This document shows positions 6,364-14,184 of a stretch of DNA of 24,580 bases, piece after piece. Location of the stretch: positions 1 to 24,580 of the forward strand of contig CAJMPZ010000036.1 in the NCBI GenBank assembly GCA_905215445.1, given 5' to 3'. The notes under the pieces were generated by a model. That model saw only the letters and a list, made by a program, of their open reading frames with translations. It was not told the DNA's origin and made no database searches. This DNA is from an uncultured bacterium. GTDB lineage: Bacteria; Actinomycetota; Coriobacteriia; Coriobacteriales; Coriobacteriaceae. Position 1 is the first letter of the stretch. Each line of letters starts with the position of its first letter. The position numbers and the translations under genes were made by a program.

Positions 6364-7518
6364 CTACTCGTGGGTATGGCCTACGTAGTCTTCGTCGATC
6401 GTAATCTTGGCAATCGACTTGGGATATTCCGATTCGACCCGTTGTGCCAGCGCGTGTTTTACGTCTTCGGCACTCATCTGCAGATCCGAGGGACGCACGC
6501 AGTCAAAGATCACGTTGGTGTGCGTAGGACCCGGCACACAGCGAAGGTCGTGAATCGAAAGGCGGTTATCGATCTGTTGGGCCATGGCGTTAATGCGTAA
6601 ACGCATGCTCGCCACCTTTGGATCGTCGGTCACGATGGGGTCGTAATGGAGCGTGACAATCATGCCGTCTTCGTTCCTAAACGCCTGCTCAATATTGTCG
6701 AGCGTGTCGTGGCTTTCCAGCGGGCTGGCCTCGGCCGCCATCTCTGCGTGAGCGCTTGCGAACTTCCTGCCCGGGCCGTAGTCGTGAACCATCAGATCGT
6801 GAACGCCCAAAACACCGGGATAGCTCATGATCTTATCTCGAATGTGCTTGACCAGCTTAGGATCGGGCGTCTGGCCCAAAAGCGGGCTCACCGTATCCTG
6901 GATGAGTTCAAAACCGCTCCAGCCAATATAGGCGCCAACGGCAAGGCCGACCCATGCGTCAAGATTGATGTGCGTCACCTGCGAAACAATTGCGCACGCC
7001 AGCACGGCGCCCGTAGCAAGGACATCGTTCTTGGAATCCTGGGCGGTCGCATGCAGCGTCTCGGACTCAATGCGATCGCCGAGCTTTTGGTTGAGGGTCG
7101 CCATCCAGAGCTTTACGACCATCGAAAGCACGAGAACTGCCACCAGGGCAAGCGAGAACTCGACAGGTTCGGGGTGGATGACGCGCTCGACCGAGGACTT
7201 CACCAGCTCAACGCCAATCAGCAGCACGAGTGCCGCCACGACCAATCCCGAGAGATACTCGTAGCGACCGTGGCCGTAAGGATGCTCGGGGTCGGCCGGC
7301 TTGCTCGCCAGCTTAAAGCCAAGGACACTCACGATGTTCGAGCTGGCATCGGATAGGTTGTTCATGGCATCCGCCACAATCGAAACCGATCCCGAAACCA
7401 CACCAATTGCGCCCTTCGCAGCACAAAGCGCGACATTGGCGACAATACACACCATGCCCGCTAACGTGCCCACACGCGCACGATCGCCCTGCGCACGCTT
7501 AACAATCCACTCGACCAT
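6364..7518 (-). CDS. Cation diffusion facilitator (CDF) metal efflux transporter
   Basis: This membrane antiporter exports divalent metal from the cytoplasm. The 384-residue protein has about six membrane segments in the first 215 residues, then a cytoplasmic domain of roughly 170 residues that is longer than in short CDF proteins. TM2 carries Asp50 and Asn54 (VADAMNNLSD), and TM5 carries Asp161 and Asp165 (DSKND). HPYGHGRYE at 79-87 is the conserved loop after TM2. The Asp/Asn/Asp/Asp set in place of a histidine-containing site points to manganese or iron over zinc; this is inference from family knowledge. The start at ATG 7518 has a weak purine-rich site upstream. It begins just after the terminator of the previous transcript and leads the pair with the phosphatase gene. 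Confidence 0.9.
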   Translation of the reverse strand: MVEWIVKRAQGDRARVGTLAGMVCIVANVALCAAKGAIGVVSGSVSIVADAMNNLSDASSNIVSVLGFKLASKPADPEHPYGHGRYEYLSGLVVAALVLLIGVELVKSSVERVIHPEPVEFSLALVAVLVLSMVVKLWMATLNQKLGDRIESETLHATAQDSKNDVLATGAVLACAIVSQVTHINLDAWVGLAVGAYIGWSGFELIQDTVSPLLGQTPDPKLVKHIRDKIMSYPGVLGVHDLMVHDYGPGRKFASAHAEMAAEASPLESHDTLDNIEQAFRNEDGMIVTLHYDPIVTDDPKVASMRLRINAMAQQIDNRLSIHDLRCVPGPTHTNVIFDCVRPSDLQMSAEDVKHALAQRVESEYPKSIAKITIDEDYVGHTHE

Positions 7519-7597
7519 CTACATCCGCCCCCACGGTGCTACTTATATATCTATTGTTCAAACGGATTGTAGTGTAGCCACTTTGTCCCCCAGATAC

Positions 7598-7630
7598 AAA
7601 AAGGCCGCGACCCACACGGGCCACGGCCTT
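7598..7630 (-). terminator. Minus-strand terminator after the orphan PTS IIC
   Basis: Arms AAGGCCG (7601-7607) and CGGCCTT (7624-7630) pair, and the stem extends inward with two mismatches to a 4-nt loop. On the minus strand it is followed by a TTTTT run (7602-7598). It would end the transcript coming from the fatty acid operon and the IIC gene, 39 bp after the IIC stop. Confidence 0.7.
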
Positions 7631-7668
7631 GGAATGTGGCAAAGGAATCGTCCTTGTGCCGCACAGGT

Positions 7669-8883
7669 TTACGCGCTTACTTCGGCCGCGCTCTTAGAGG
7701 TTTCGGGCAAATCGGCTCCATCCCCCGCCGCCTGCCCCTTCGCCGGAACCACGCCAAAGCAGTAGCTCAGCGCCGCAGACACCGCAAATGCCACACCGCC
7801 GGCAGCGCAGCACCACAGCAGGTTCGAGATGCCGCCCGTGGCAAAGCCAATGACCATGAGGACATTCGTCATGCCGATGGTATAGGCCGTAACGTGGCCC
7901 ACGGCTGCAACAAGGCCTCCGACGGCGCCGCCAATGGCCATGCACGTCAGGCACCTGCCATATTTAAAGCCGCAACCGTACAGCGCCGGCTCGCTTACGC
8001 CGCCAAGAACACCCGAGATTGAATAGCCCAGCATGAGCGCCTTCTCGTCCTTATCCGCAACGCGAAGCGACGCGCCAAAGGGCATGCCCCAAACGGCGAA
8101 CGTTGCCATCGTCGCGGCGATCAGGATGCACGAATCCGTTCCCACACTCATAAACTGCGCATAGGCGAGCGATAGGACAACGTTGCTGATGCCGGCGATC
8201 TTTAGGAACTCCCAGCCCGCGGCAAGCCCCATGAGCGTGAGCAGCGACACGATGCCACCGGAATTACCAAGCATAAACATAAGCTGGCCCAACAGCATGC
8301 CCAGATAGCTGCCCGCCGGCGCCGTAATACACAGCGAAACCGGAACCATAACGAGCATGGTTGCAAACGGAACGAACGAAAACGCCACGGCCTGAGGGAT
8401 AACGCGCCGAAAGAAACACTCCACTCGCCATAGCACGGGCACCGAGATGAGAACCGGGATAACAGTTGTCGTGTAATCGTTGACCGGCGCGGGAAGCAGG
8501 CCATACACGGAAGTCATCGATGCCCCCGTCGTCGATGCGGCATCGACGAGCTTAAGCAGATCGGGCGCAATCAATACGCCGCCCAGCATCATGCCCAGCT
8601 GCTCCGAGCAACCGAGCTGGCGGGCAGCCGCCCAACCAAGATAAATGGGCAAAAAGTAGTAGCCGGCGTTATAGAGCCAACTGTAGAACAGGCGATAGAT
8701 TTCGGAATCGGCAGACCACAGGCCCAGCATGCCTTCGCCCATAATGACGGCGACGGTACGGAACAACGCCGCGCAGACAATAAACGGCAGCGCCGACATC
8801 ATGCTTTTGGACAGATAGTCCACCACGGCCATGGCGTTTGATGAGACCGTCGTTGTAAACGAGGTGTTAGAAACTTGTGACAT
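7669..8883 (-). CDS. PTS IIC of the glucose/beta-glucoside superfamily, without IIB or IIA
   Basis: This is a polytopic sugar permease of 404 residues. It contains FLPIYLGWAAARQLG, LGGVLIAPDLLKL and GGVSEPALYG, patterns of the IIC domain of beta-glucoside/sucrose-type enzyme II. Unlike typical IIBCA or IIBC proteins it has no N-terminal IIB domain with its Cys and no C-terminal IIA, and neither is encoded next to it. It would need subunits from elsewhere or work without phosphorylation. The likely start is ATG 8883, with GGGAAAGG 6 nt upstream; ATG 8907, also with an AAGGA site, would add eight residues. It begins 40 bp after accDA and may be read through from the fatty acid operon. A terminator follows. 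Confidence 0.85.
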   Translation of the reverse strand: MSQVSNTSFTTTVSSNAMAVVDYLSKSMMSALPFIVCAALFRTVAVIMGEGMLGLWSADSEIYRLFYSWLYNAGYYFLPIYLGWAAARQLGCSEQLGMMLGGVLIAPDLLKLVDAASTTGASMTSVYGLLPAPVNDYTTTVIPVLISVPVLWRVECFFRRVIPQAVAFSFVPFATMLVMVPVSLCITAPAGSYLGMLLGQLMFMLGNSGGIVSLLTLMGLAAGWEFLKIAGISNVVLSLAYAQFMSVGTDSCILIAATMATFAVWGMPFGASLRVADKDEKALMLGYSISGVLGGVSEPALYGCGFKYGRCLTCMAIGGAVGGLVAAVGHVTAYTIGMTNVLMVIGFATGGISNLLWCCAAGGVAFAVSAALSYCFGVVPAKGQAAGDGADLPETSKSAAEVSA

Positions 8884-8898
8884 GGAACGCCTTTCCCA

Positions 8899-8929
8899 AT
8901 GTGACATGCAGACTTTTCCTTTGTCACAT
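8899..8929 (-). promoter_or_regulatory. Inverted repeat spanning the accDA stop and the IIC ribosome-binding region
   Basis: ATGTGACA (8899-8906) and TGTCACAT (8922-8929) form an 8-bp inverted repeat with a 15-nt spacer. On the minus strand one arm contains the accDA TGA stop. The loop holds AAAGGA, and the other arm holds the alternative IIC ATG at 8907. It could be a protein-binding site or an RNA hairpin that couples IIC translation to accDA. Confidence 0.4.
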
Positions 8930-10642
8930 CGTGCGGTACTGACCGATTGTGCGGTACTTTTCGTAGCGGAGGTTTGTGAGGGTGGCGTCGTCGAGCTGCC
9001 CAAGCGTATCGAAGGCATCAAATGCCGAGGACATGACGGCACCGGCGATCTCCTCATGCGACAGGCCCCTATCGTCAACAATGCCGTCGATGATGCCGAG
9101 CGCCAACAGATCGGGGGCCGTGAGCTTCAGCGCCTCGGCGGCCTCATCCGCGCGCTCGGTATCCTTCCACAGGATCGACGCACAGGCCTCGGGGCTCACG
9201 ACCGAATAGGCCGAGCTCGAGAGCATCAGGATGCGGTCGGCCACGGATAGCGCCAGCGCGCCACCAGAGCCGCCCTCGCCTGTCACCACCGAGACAATCG
9301 GCGTCTTAAGGCCGCTCATCTCCATGAGATTCTGGGCGATCGCCTCGCCCTGGCCGCGCTCCTCGGCACCGATGCCGCAAAACGCGCCCGAAGTATCGAC
9401 CAGGCACAGAACCGGTCGACCAAACTTTTCGGCCTGACGCATAAGGCGACGCGCCTTGCGGTAGCCCTCGGGATGCGCCATGCCAAAGTTGCGGCGCATA
9501 CGCTCTTTGGTCGTGGTGCCGCGCTCGATGGCGATGACCGTTACGGGGCGTCCGTCTTTCCAGCCAATGCCAGCCAACACAGCGGCGTCGTCGCCAAAGT
9601 AACGGTCGCCGTGCAGCTCAACGAATCCGTCGAGGCCCAGCGAGATCATCTCACCCGCCGTGGCGCGATCTGCCGAGCGGGTCTGCTTGACAATCTCGAG
9701 CGCGGTTTTTGGTGCCGCCGAGCGCTTAAACAAGTGTCCCAGCTTTTTGCCGCGGCGACCCGTATGCACGATTTCATGCGGTGCCCCCAAGCCGGGCGCG
9801 TGCCCTTCGTGCAGCGCCAGCAACTCGCCTACCGTGAGCGCAATCTCGCCACGCGGAACAACGGCATCGCAAAAGCCGTGCTCCAGCAAAAACTCGGAGC
9901 GCTGGAATCCCTTGGGCAGGCGCTTGTGCATGTTCTGCTCGATCACGCGCGGGCCGGCAAATGCCGTCAGGGCATCGGGCTCGGCCAGGATAATGTCGCC
10001 CTCCATGGCAAAACTCGCGGTTACACCTCCGGTCGTGGGGTCGGTGAGCACCGTGATATACAGGCCACCCGCCTCGCTGTGGCGCTTAACCGCCGCAGAA
10101 ATCTTAGCCATCTGCATAAGCGAGGTCACGCCCTCTTGCATGCGCGCACCGCCCGAAACGGTAAAGCCGACGACCGGCAATCCCAGCTCGGTCGCGCGCT
10201 CAAAGACGCGACAGATCTTTTCGCCCACCACGGAACCCATCGAGCCCATCATAAAGTTGGCATCCATTAAGAAGAGCGCGGTATCGCAGCCGCAGATTTT
10301 GCCCCTGCCGCACACAACGGCATCGCGCTCGCCCGAACGTTCGCCCGCGCTCTTAAGCTTGTCGGCATAACCGGGAAACGAGAGGAAGTCCTCCGACGCC
10401 AGATTGGCATCCCACTCCTCAAAGGTACCTGCGTCGACCGTCATGCGCATACGGTCGCGCCCGCTCACGCGAAAGTGTTTACCGCAACGGGGGCAGACCT
10501 CCAGGTTGTCGTGCAGGTGCGCCTCATCGATCACACGGCGGCACTCCGGACACTTGATAAACACGTGGCGCGCGGGGAACTCGGCGCACGACTCGGTTAT
10601 CGGCCCCTCGAGGACGTTGACCGTCTTCGCTTTTCTATTCAT
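8924..10642 (-). CDS. accDA: Acetyl-CoA carboxylase carboxyltransferase, fused beta and alpha subunits
   Basis: This enzyme transfers the carboxyl group from carboxybiotin on AccB to acetyl-CoA, giving malonyl-CoA. One 572-residue chain carries both subunits, which are usually separate. The AccD half comes first, with a zinc finger (CPEC and CPRC at about residues 31-34 and 50-53) and the crotonase-like core (FTVSGGARMQEG, TDPTTGGVTASFA). After a basic linker near 285-295 the AccA half begins at about 300 and includes HGDRYFGDD and VVTGEGGSGGALAL. The long N-terminal helix of standalone AccA is missing. ATG 10642 overlaps the end of accC by 8 bp; an in-frame ATG at 10648 is also possible. It is the last fatty acid gene of the operon. 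Confidence 0.92.
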   Translation of the reverse strand: MNRKAKTVNVLEGPITESCAEFPARHVFIKCPECRRVIDEAHLHDNLEVCPRCGKHFRVSGRDRMRMTVDAGTFEEWDANLASEDFLSFPGYADKLKSAGERSGERDAVVCGRGKICGCDTALFLMDANFMMGSMGSVVGEKICRVFERATELGLPVVGFTVSGGARMQEGVTSLMQMAKISAAVKRHSEAGGLYITVLTDPTTGGVTASFAMEGDIILAEPDALTAFAGPRVIEQNMHKRLPKGFQRSEFLLEHGFCDAVVPRGEIALTVGELLALHEGHAPGLGAPHEIVHTGRRGKKLGHLFKRSAAPKTALEIVKQTRSADRATAGEMISLGLDGFVELHGDRYFGDDAAVLAGIGWKDGRPVTVIAIERGTTTKERMRRNFGMAHPEGYRKARRLMRQAEKFGRPVLCLVDTSGAFCGIGAEERGQGEAIAQNLMEMSGLKTPIVSVVTGEGGSGGALALSVADRILMLSSSAYSVVSPEACASILWKDTERADEAAEALKLTAPDLLALGIIDGIVDDRGLSHEEIAGAVMSSAFDAFDTLGQLDDATLTNLRYEKYRTIGQYRTM

Positions 10643-11978
10643 CAGCATAGAGATGCCCCATCAGATCGGTGTGATACATGCCCGACAAGAACTCGTCGTT
10701 TGCCAGCACGTCGAGCTGAAGCTCGCTATTCTCGCTCACGCCCTCAATCACGAGCTCGCCCAGAGCCGAGCGCATCTTGCGAATGGCGCCGTCACGCGTG
10801 GGCGCACACACGATGAGCTTGCCGAGCATGGAATCGTAGTACGGCGGAACGTTCGCTCCGGTAAACATGGCCGAATCCCAGCGCACACGCGGACCACCTG
10901 GTACACGCAACGCGGTGACCGTTCCGCATGACGGCAGGAAGTCCGGCGTTTCGGCATTGATGCGGCACTCCATGGCGTGGTTGCGAACCGGCATGTCCTC
11001 CTGCTCAAAGGGCAGAGGCTGGCCGGCTGCCACGCGCAGCTGCCACTTGACCAAGTCGGTATCAGTCACAAACTCCGTAACCGGATGCTCCACCTGCAAG
11101 CGCGTGTTCATTTCCATGAAGTAGAAACTGCCGTCGTCCGAATACAGGAACTCGATGGTACCGGCTCCTTCGTAGCCGACGGCACGAGCCAGGTCACGCG
11201 CTGCCTTGTGCATGCGAGCACGAATGTCGTCGTGTCCGTCGAGGCACGGCGCGGGGCTCTCCTCGATCAGCTTTTGATTGCGACGCTGAACCGAGCACTC
11301 GCGCTCGCCGAGCGAAAACACATGGCCCTGCTTATCGGCCATAATCTGCACCTCAACGTGGTGCGCCGGCGAGACGAACTTCTCCATGTAGCACTCGCCG
11401 TCGCCAAAGACGGCCTCGCCCTCGGCACGCGCCTCGATGAACGCCTTTGCCGCATCTTCCACGCGCTCGACCTTGCGAATACCGCGGCCGCCTCCACCCG
11501 CACGCGCCTTGATGAGCACGGGGCAGCCAATGCGCTCAGCCTCGGCCGTTGCCTCCTCGGGACTTTTGAGCAAATCGCAGCCCGGCACGATGGGCACGCC
11601 CGCCGCGGCGGCCGTTCGACGCGCGGCGTCCTTGTCGCCCATGCTGTCGATCACCTCGGCCGAAGGACCGACAAACGCCAGGCCATACTTGTCGCAGTCG
11701 CGCACGAAGCTCGCCTTCTCGGAGAAAAAGCCATAGCCGGGATGAATTGCCTTTGCCCCCGACTTCACGGCACAGGTGAGCACGGCATCGTCGTTGAGGT
11801 AGCTCTCGGCAAGACGCGGGCTGCCGATGCAATACGCCTCGTCGGCAAGCTGCACGTGCAGCGCGTCCGCATCGGCCGTGGAATAAACGGCGACGGTCTT
11901 GATGCCCATATCGCGGCACGCGCGGATAACACGGACCGCGACTTCTCCGCGGTTGGCGATGAGCACTTTGTCGAACAT
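10635..11978 (-). CDS. accC: Acetyl-CoA carboxylase, biotin carboxylase subunit
   Basis: This subunit uses ATP and bicarbonate to carboxylate the biotin on AccB. The 447-residue protein starts MFDKVLIANRGEVAVRVIRA, standard for AccC, at ATG 11978 with AAGGAAGG upstream; longer readings to 12113 run into fabZ and are unlikely. The ATP-grasp glycine loop (KARAGGGGRGIRKV) is near residue 160, and the HHVEVQ and MNTRLQVEHPVTE patterns follow. The length matches AccC of the separate-subunit type, with no attached biotin domain, in contrast to the fused AccA3-type chains common in other actinobacteria. The gene lies 10 bp after fabZ and overlaps accDA. Confidence 0.96.
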   Translation of the reverse strand: MFDKVLIANRGEVAVRVIRACRDMGIKTVAVYSTADADALHVQLADEAYCIGSPRLAESYLNDDAVLTCAVKSGAKAIHPGYGFFSEKASFVRDCDKYGLAFVGPSAEVIDSMGDKDAARRTAAAAGVPIVPGCDLLKSPEEATAEAERIGCPVLIKARAGGGGRGIRKVERVEDAAKAFIEARAEGEAVFGDGECYMEKFVSPAHHVEVQIMADKQGHVFSLGERECSVQRRNQKLIEESPAPCLDGHDDIRARMHKAARDLARAVGYEGAGTIEFLYSDDGSFYFMEMNTRLQVEHPVTEFVTDTDLVKWQLRVAAGQPLPFEQEDMPVRNHAMECRINAETPDFLPSCGTVTALRVPGGPRVRWDSAMFTGANVPPYYDSMLGKLIVCAPTRDGAIRKMRSALGELVIEGVSENSELQLDVLANDEFLSGMYHTDLMGHLYADE

Positions 11979-11988
11979 GAAGCCTTCC

Positions 11989-12411
11989 TTAACTTTCGTG
12001 CATGAGTGCAAAAGACATATCGGCGCGGCAGCAAACCTCACCGTTGACGCTCGCAGTACCCGTCGCAAAGCGGAACGGCCCGCGCGCACGCGTGATGGTG
12101 CACACCAGATCAACCGTGTCGCCCGGGCGCACCGGACGCTTAAAGCGCACCTTATCGAGGCTCGTATAGAACGGCGTCGCGCCGCGCGCCTCCTCGTCGC
12201 CCATCAGCAGCACGCAACAGTTTTGGGCGAGCATCTCGCACTGAATCACGCCGGGGACTACCGGGTTTCCCGGAAAATGCCCCTGCAAAAAGTACTCGTC
12301 ACCCGTAATCGTGATCTTGCCGTGGGCCTCGTCGCCCAGCAGCTCGGCCTCGTCGAGCAAAAGCATCGGTTCGCGATGCGGCAACAGCTTCTTGAGCTCT
12401 TCTTTGTTCAT
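11989..12411 (-). CDS. fabZ: 3-hydroxyacyl-ACP dehydratase
   Basis: FabZ removes water from 3-hydroxyacyl-ACP to give trans-2-enoyl-ACP in the elongation cycle. The 140-residue length is typical. The hotdog-fold active site is plain: His45 in QGHFPGNPVVPGV and Glu59 in QCEMLAQ. LLPHREPMLLLD at residues 9-20 is the family N-terminus. ATG 12411 has GGTGAT 5 nt upstream, matching the anti-Shine-Dalgarno, so it is preferred over ATG 12417 and GTG 12420. It sits between accB and accC, an arrangement known from streptococci and lactobacilli. Whether it also acts in isomerisation for unsaturated fatty acids cannot be told. No FabA, FabM or FabN homologue is in the window. Confidence 0.94.
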   Translation of the reverse strand: MNKEELKKLLPHREPMLLLDEAELLGDEAHGKITITGDEYFLQGHFPGNPVVPGVIQCEMLAQNCCVLLMGDEEARGATPFYTSLDKVRFKRPVRPGDTVDLVCTITRARGPFRFATGTASVNGEVCCRADMSFALMHES

Positions 12412-12420
12412 GGACATCAC

Positions 12421-12894
12421 CTATCCGATCCTCATAAGGCAACTGCCGAACTCCACAAGGTCGCCGTCGGCCGCGCAGATCTCGAGCACCTCGCCGTCTG
12501 CCTCGGCCGTCACCTCGTTGAGAACCTTCATGGCCTCGATGATGCAGAGGGTCTCACCGGCCTTGACCTTGGAGCCCACGTGCACAAACGGCTCGTCGCC
12601 CGGCGCCGGGACAGCATAGAAAACGCCGACCATGGGAGCGGTCACCTCGGTGCCCTTGGGCTCCGGTGCGGCGGCAGGTGTCTGCGTGGCGGGTTCCGGT
12701 GCGGCGGGCGCGACTGTGGGAGCTGCAACTTGAGCGGCCATGGCGCTCGGCATAGGCATGGGCACGGCAACCGGCTGCGCCACACTCGCGCGCTCGAGTT
12801 CGACCGCGGTGCCATCGGGCTCCTCAACGCGTACGCGCGTGAGGCCGCGGTCCTCCATCACATCGGCTATCTCGGCAAGTCTTTTGGAATCCAT
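12421..12894 (-). CDS. accB: Acetyl-CoA carboxylase biotin carboxyl carrier protein
   Basis: AccB carries biotin between the biotin carboxylase and carboxyltransferase sites. The 157-residue protein has an N-terminal part (1-38) of the AccB type, a flexible Pro/Ala-rich linker at about 40-80, and a C-terminal biotinyl domain. Lys123 in EAMKVLNEV is the biotinylation site. The start at ATG 12894 lies 3 bp after the fabF stop, and its stop is followed directly by the fabZ initiation region, so translation is tightly coupled. The BirA ligase that should modify it is encoded in the divergent gene at 18273. In the cell it works in the cytoplasmic carboxylase complex with AccC and AccDA. Confidence 0.95.
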   Translation of the reverse strand: MDSKRLAEIADVMEDRGLTRVRVEEPDGTAVELERASVAQPVAVPMPMPSAMAAQVAAPTVAPAAPEPATQTPAAAPEPKGTEVTAPMVGVFYAVPAPGDEPFVHVGSKVKAGETLCIIEAMKVLNEVTAEADGEVLEICAADGDLVEFGSCLMRIG

Positions 12895-12897
12895 GCT

Positions 12898-14145
12898 CTA
12901 GCTCCTCGTATATCTACGCAGCGCGATGGCGGCGTTGTGCCCGCCAAAGCCCAGGTTGGTCGAAAGCGCCCAGGTAAGGTCGGCGCGAACCGCGCGATTG
13001 GGCGTGTAATCAAGATCGCAGGCGGGATCGGGCGTGTGGTAGTTAATGGTCGGCGGCACCACGCCCTGCTCGAGTGCCATGGCGCAGGCCATGACCTCAA
13101 TGGCCCCCGTGGCACCGATCATGTGCCCCGTCATCGACTTGGTCGACGAGACATGTGCGGCGCGCGCCGCGTCCTCGCCGAGCGCCCGCTTAATGCCTGT
13201 CGTCTCGGACGAATCGTTGAGCTTGGTCGAGGTGCCGTGGGCGTTGATGTAGAGACCCTCGGAAGGCTTGACGTCGCCCTCGGCTACCGCCAGCGATATC
13301 GCGCGGGCAATGCCGGCAGCCTCGGGATCGGGACTCGTGATGTGATAGGCATCATCGGTGTTGCCGTAGCCCACGACCTCGGCATAAATGTGCGCACCGC
13401 GCGCCTGCGCATGTTCCATGCTCTCGAGTACCAGCACGCAAGCGCCCTCGCCCATCACAAAGCCGTCGCGGTCTGCATCGAACGGGCGGCAAGCCGTCGC
13501 AGGATCGGGGTTGGTGGTCAATGCGCGGCAGGACGTAAAGCCTGCAACGGCATCGGGGATAATGGCCGCCTCGGCGCCGCCCGCGAGGATCGCGTCGGCA
13601 TAGCCGTGCTTGATGGCGCGGAACGCCTCGCCCACCGCATGGGCCGAGGTCGCGCAAGCAGTCACGACTGGCAGGGTCGGTCCCTTTGCCTTGTGGCGGA
13701 TCGCGATATTGCCCGAAGCCATGTTGGGGATCATCATCGCAATCATATAGGGCGATGCGCGGCGAGGTCCACGATCGGCGATCGTGTGGACGTTGTCGAC
13801 GAGCGTCTGCATGCCGCCCACGCCCGAGCCCACGTAGACGCCCAGGCGCTCACGATCGATGGCGCCTTCGACATCAAAGCCCGCATCGTGCATTGCCTCG
13901 TCCGAAGCCACCAGCGCAAACTGAACGCAGGGGTCCAGATGCTTGGCGTCGCGCTTGCCAAAGTACTCGTTGCCGTCAAAGCCCTTGACTTCGGCCGCCA
14001 CCTTGACGGTAAACGCATCGGTATCAAAGTGCGTGATCGGGCCGATGCCACAGGTCCCGGCGCACATGGCCGCCCAGGTGGCAAGCGCGGTGTTGCCGAG
14101 CGGCGATACGGCACCGATGCCGGTGATTGCAACTCTCTGTTCCAT
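12898..14145 (-). CDS. fabF: 3-oxoacyl-ACP synthase II
   Basis: FabF condenses malonyl-ACP with a growing acyl-ACP. The 415-residue protein begins MEQRVAITGIGAVSPLG. The catalytic triad is present: Cys164 (TACATS), His303 (NAHGTST) and His341 (SMTGHMIGATG), with Lys336. Two adjacent ATGs occur, at 14148 and 14145, downstream of GAGGAG. The second has the better spacing of 6 nt. Length and motifs agree with FabF over FabB: the surrounding operon has no FabA and matches FabF-containing clusters. It follows fabG by 39 bp and precedes accB. Confidence 0.95.
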   Translation of the reverse strand: MEQRVAITGIGAVSPLGNTALATWAAMCAGTCGIGPITHFDTDAFTVKVAAEVKGFDGNEYFGKRDAKHLDPCVQFALVASDEAMHDAGFDVEGAIDRERLGVYVGSGVGGMQTLVDNVHTIADRGPRRASPYMIAMMIPNMASGNIAIRHKAKGPTLPVVTACATSAHAVGEAFRAIKHGYADAILAGGAEAAIIPDAVAGFTSCRALTTNPDPATACRPFDADRDGFVMGEGACVLVLESMEHAQARGAHIYAEVVGYGNTDDAYHITSPDPEAAGIARAISLAVAEGDVKPSEGLYINAHGTSTKLNDSSETTGIKRALGEDAARAAHVSSTKSMTGHMIGATGAIEVMACAMALEQGVVPPTINYHTPDPACDLDYTPNRAVRADLTWALSTNLGFGGHNAAIALRRYTRS

Positions 14146-14184
14146 CATGGTCTCCTCATCCAAGCCGTTCTTCGGCCCTGGTTT

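Noticed and set aside
8931..8958. Direct repeat GTGCGGTACT twice, 18 bp apart
   Set aside because: It encodes the repeated YRT residues at the AccDA C-terminus (YRTIGQYRT), so it is explained by coding and probably not a regulatory site.
8908..9081. N-terminal extension of the orphan IIC as a IIB domain
   Set aside because: The extra residues are antisense-like, lie inside the accDA C-terminus in another frame, and lack IIB motifs.
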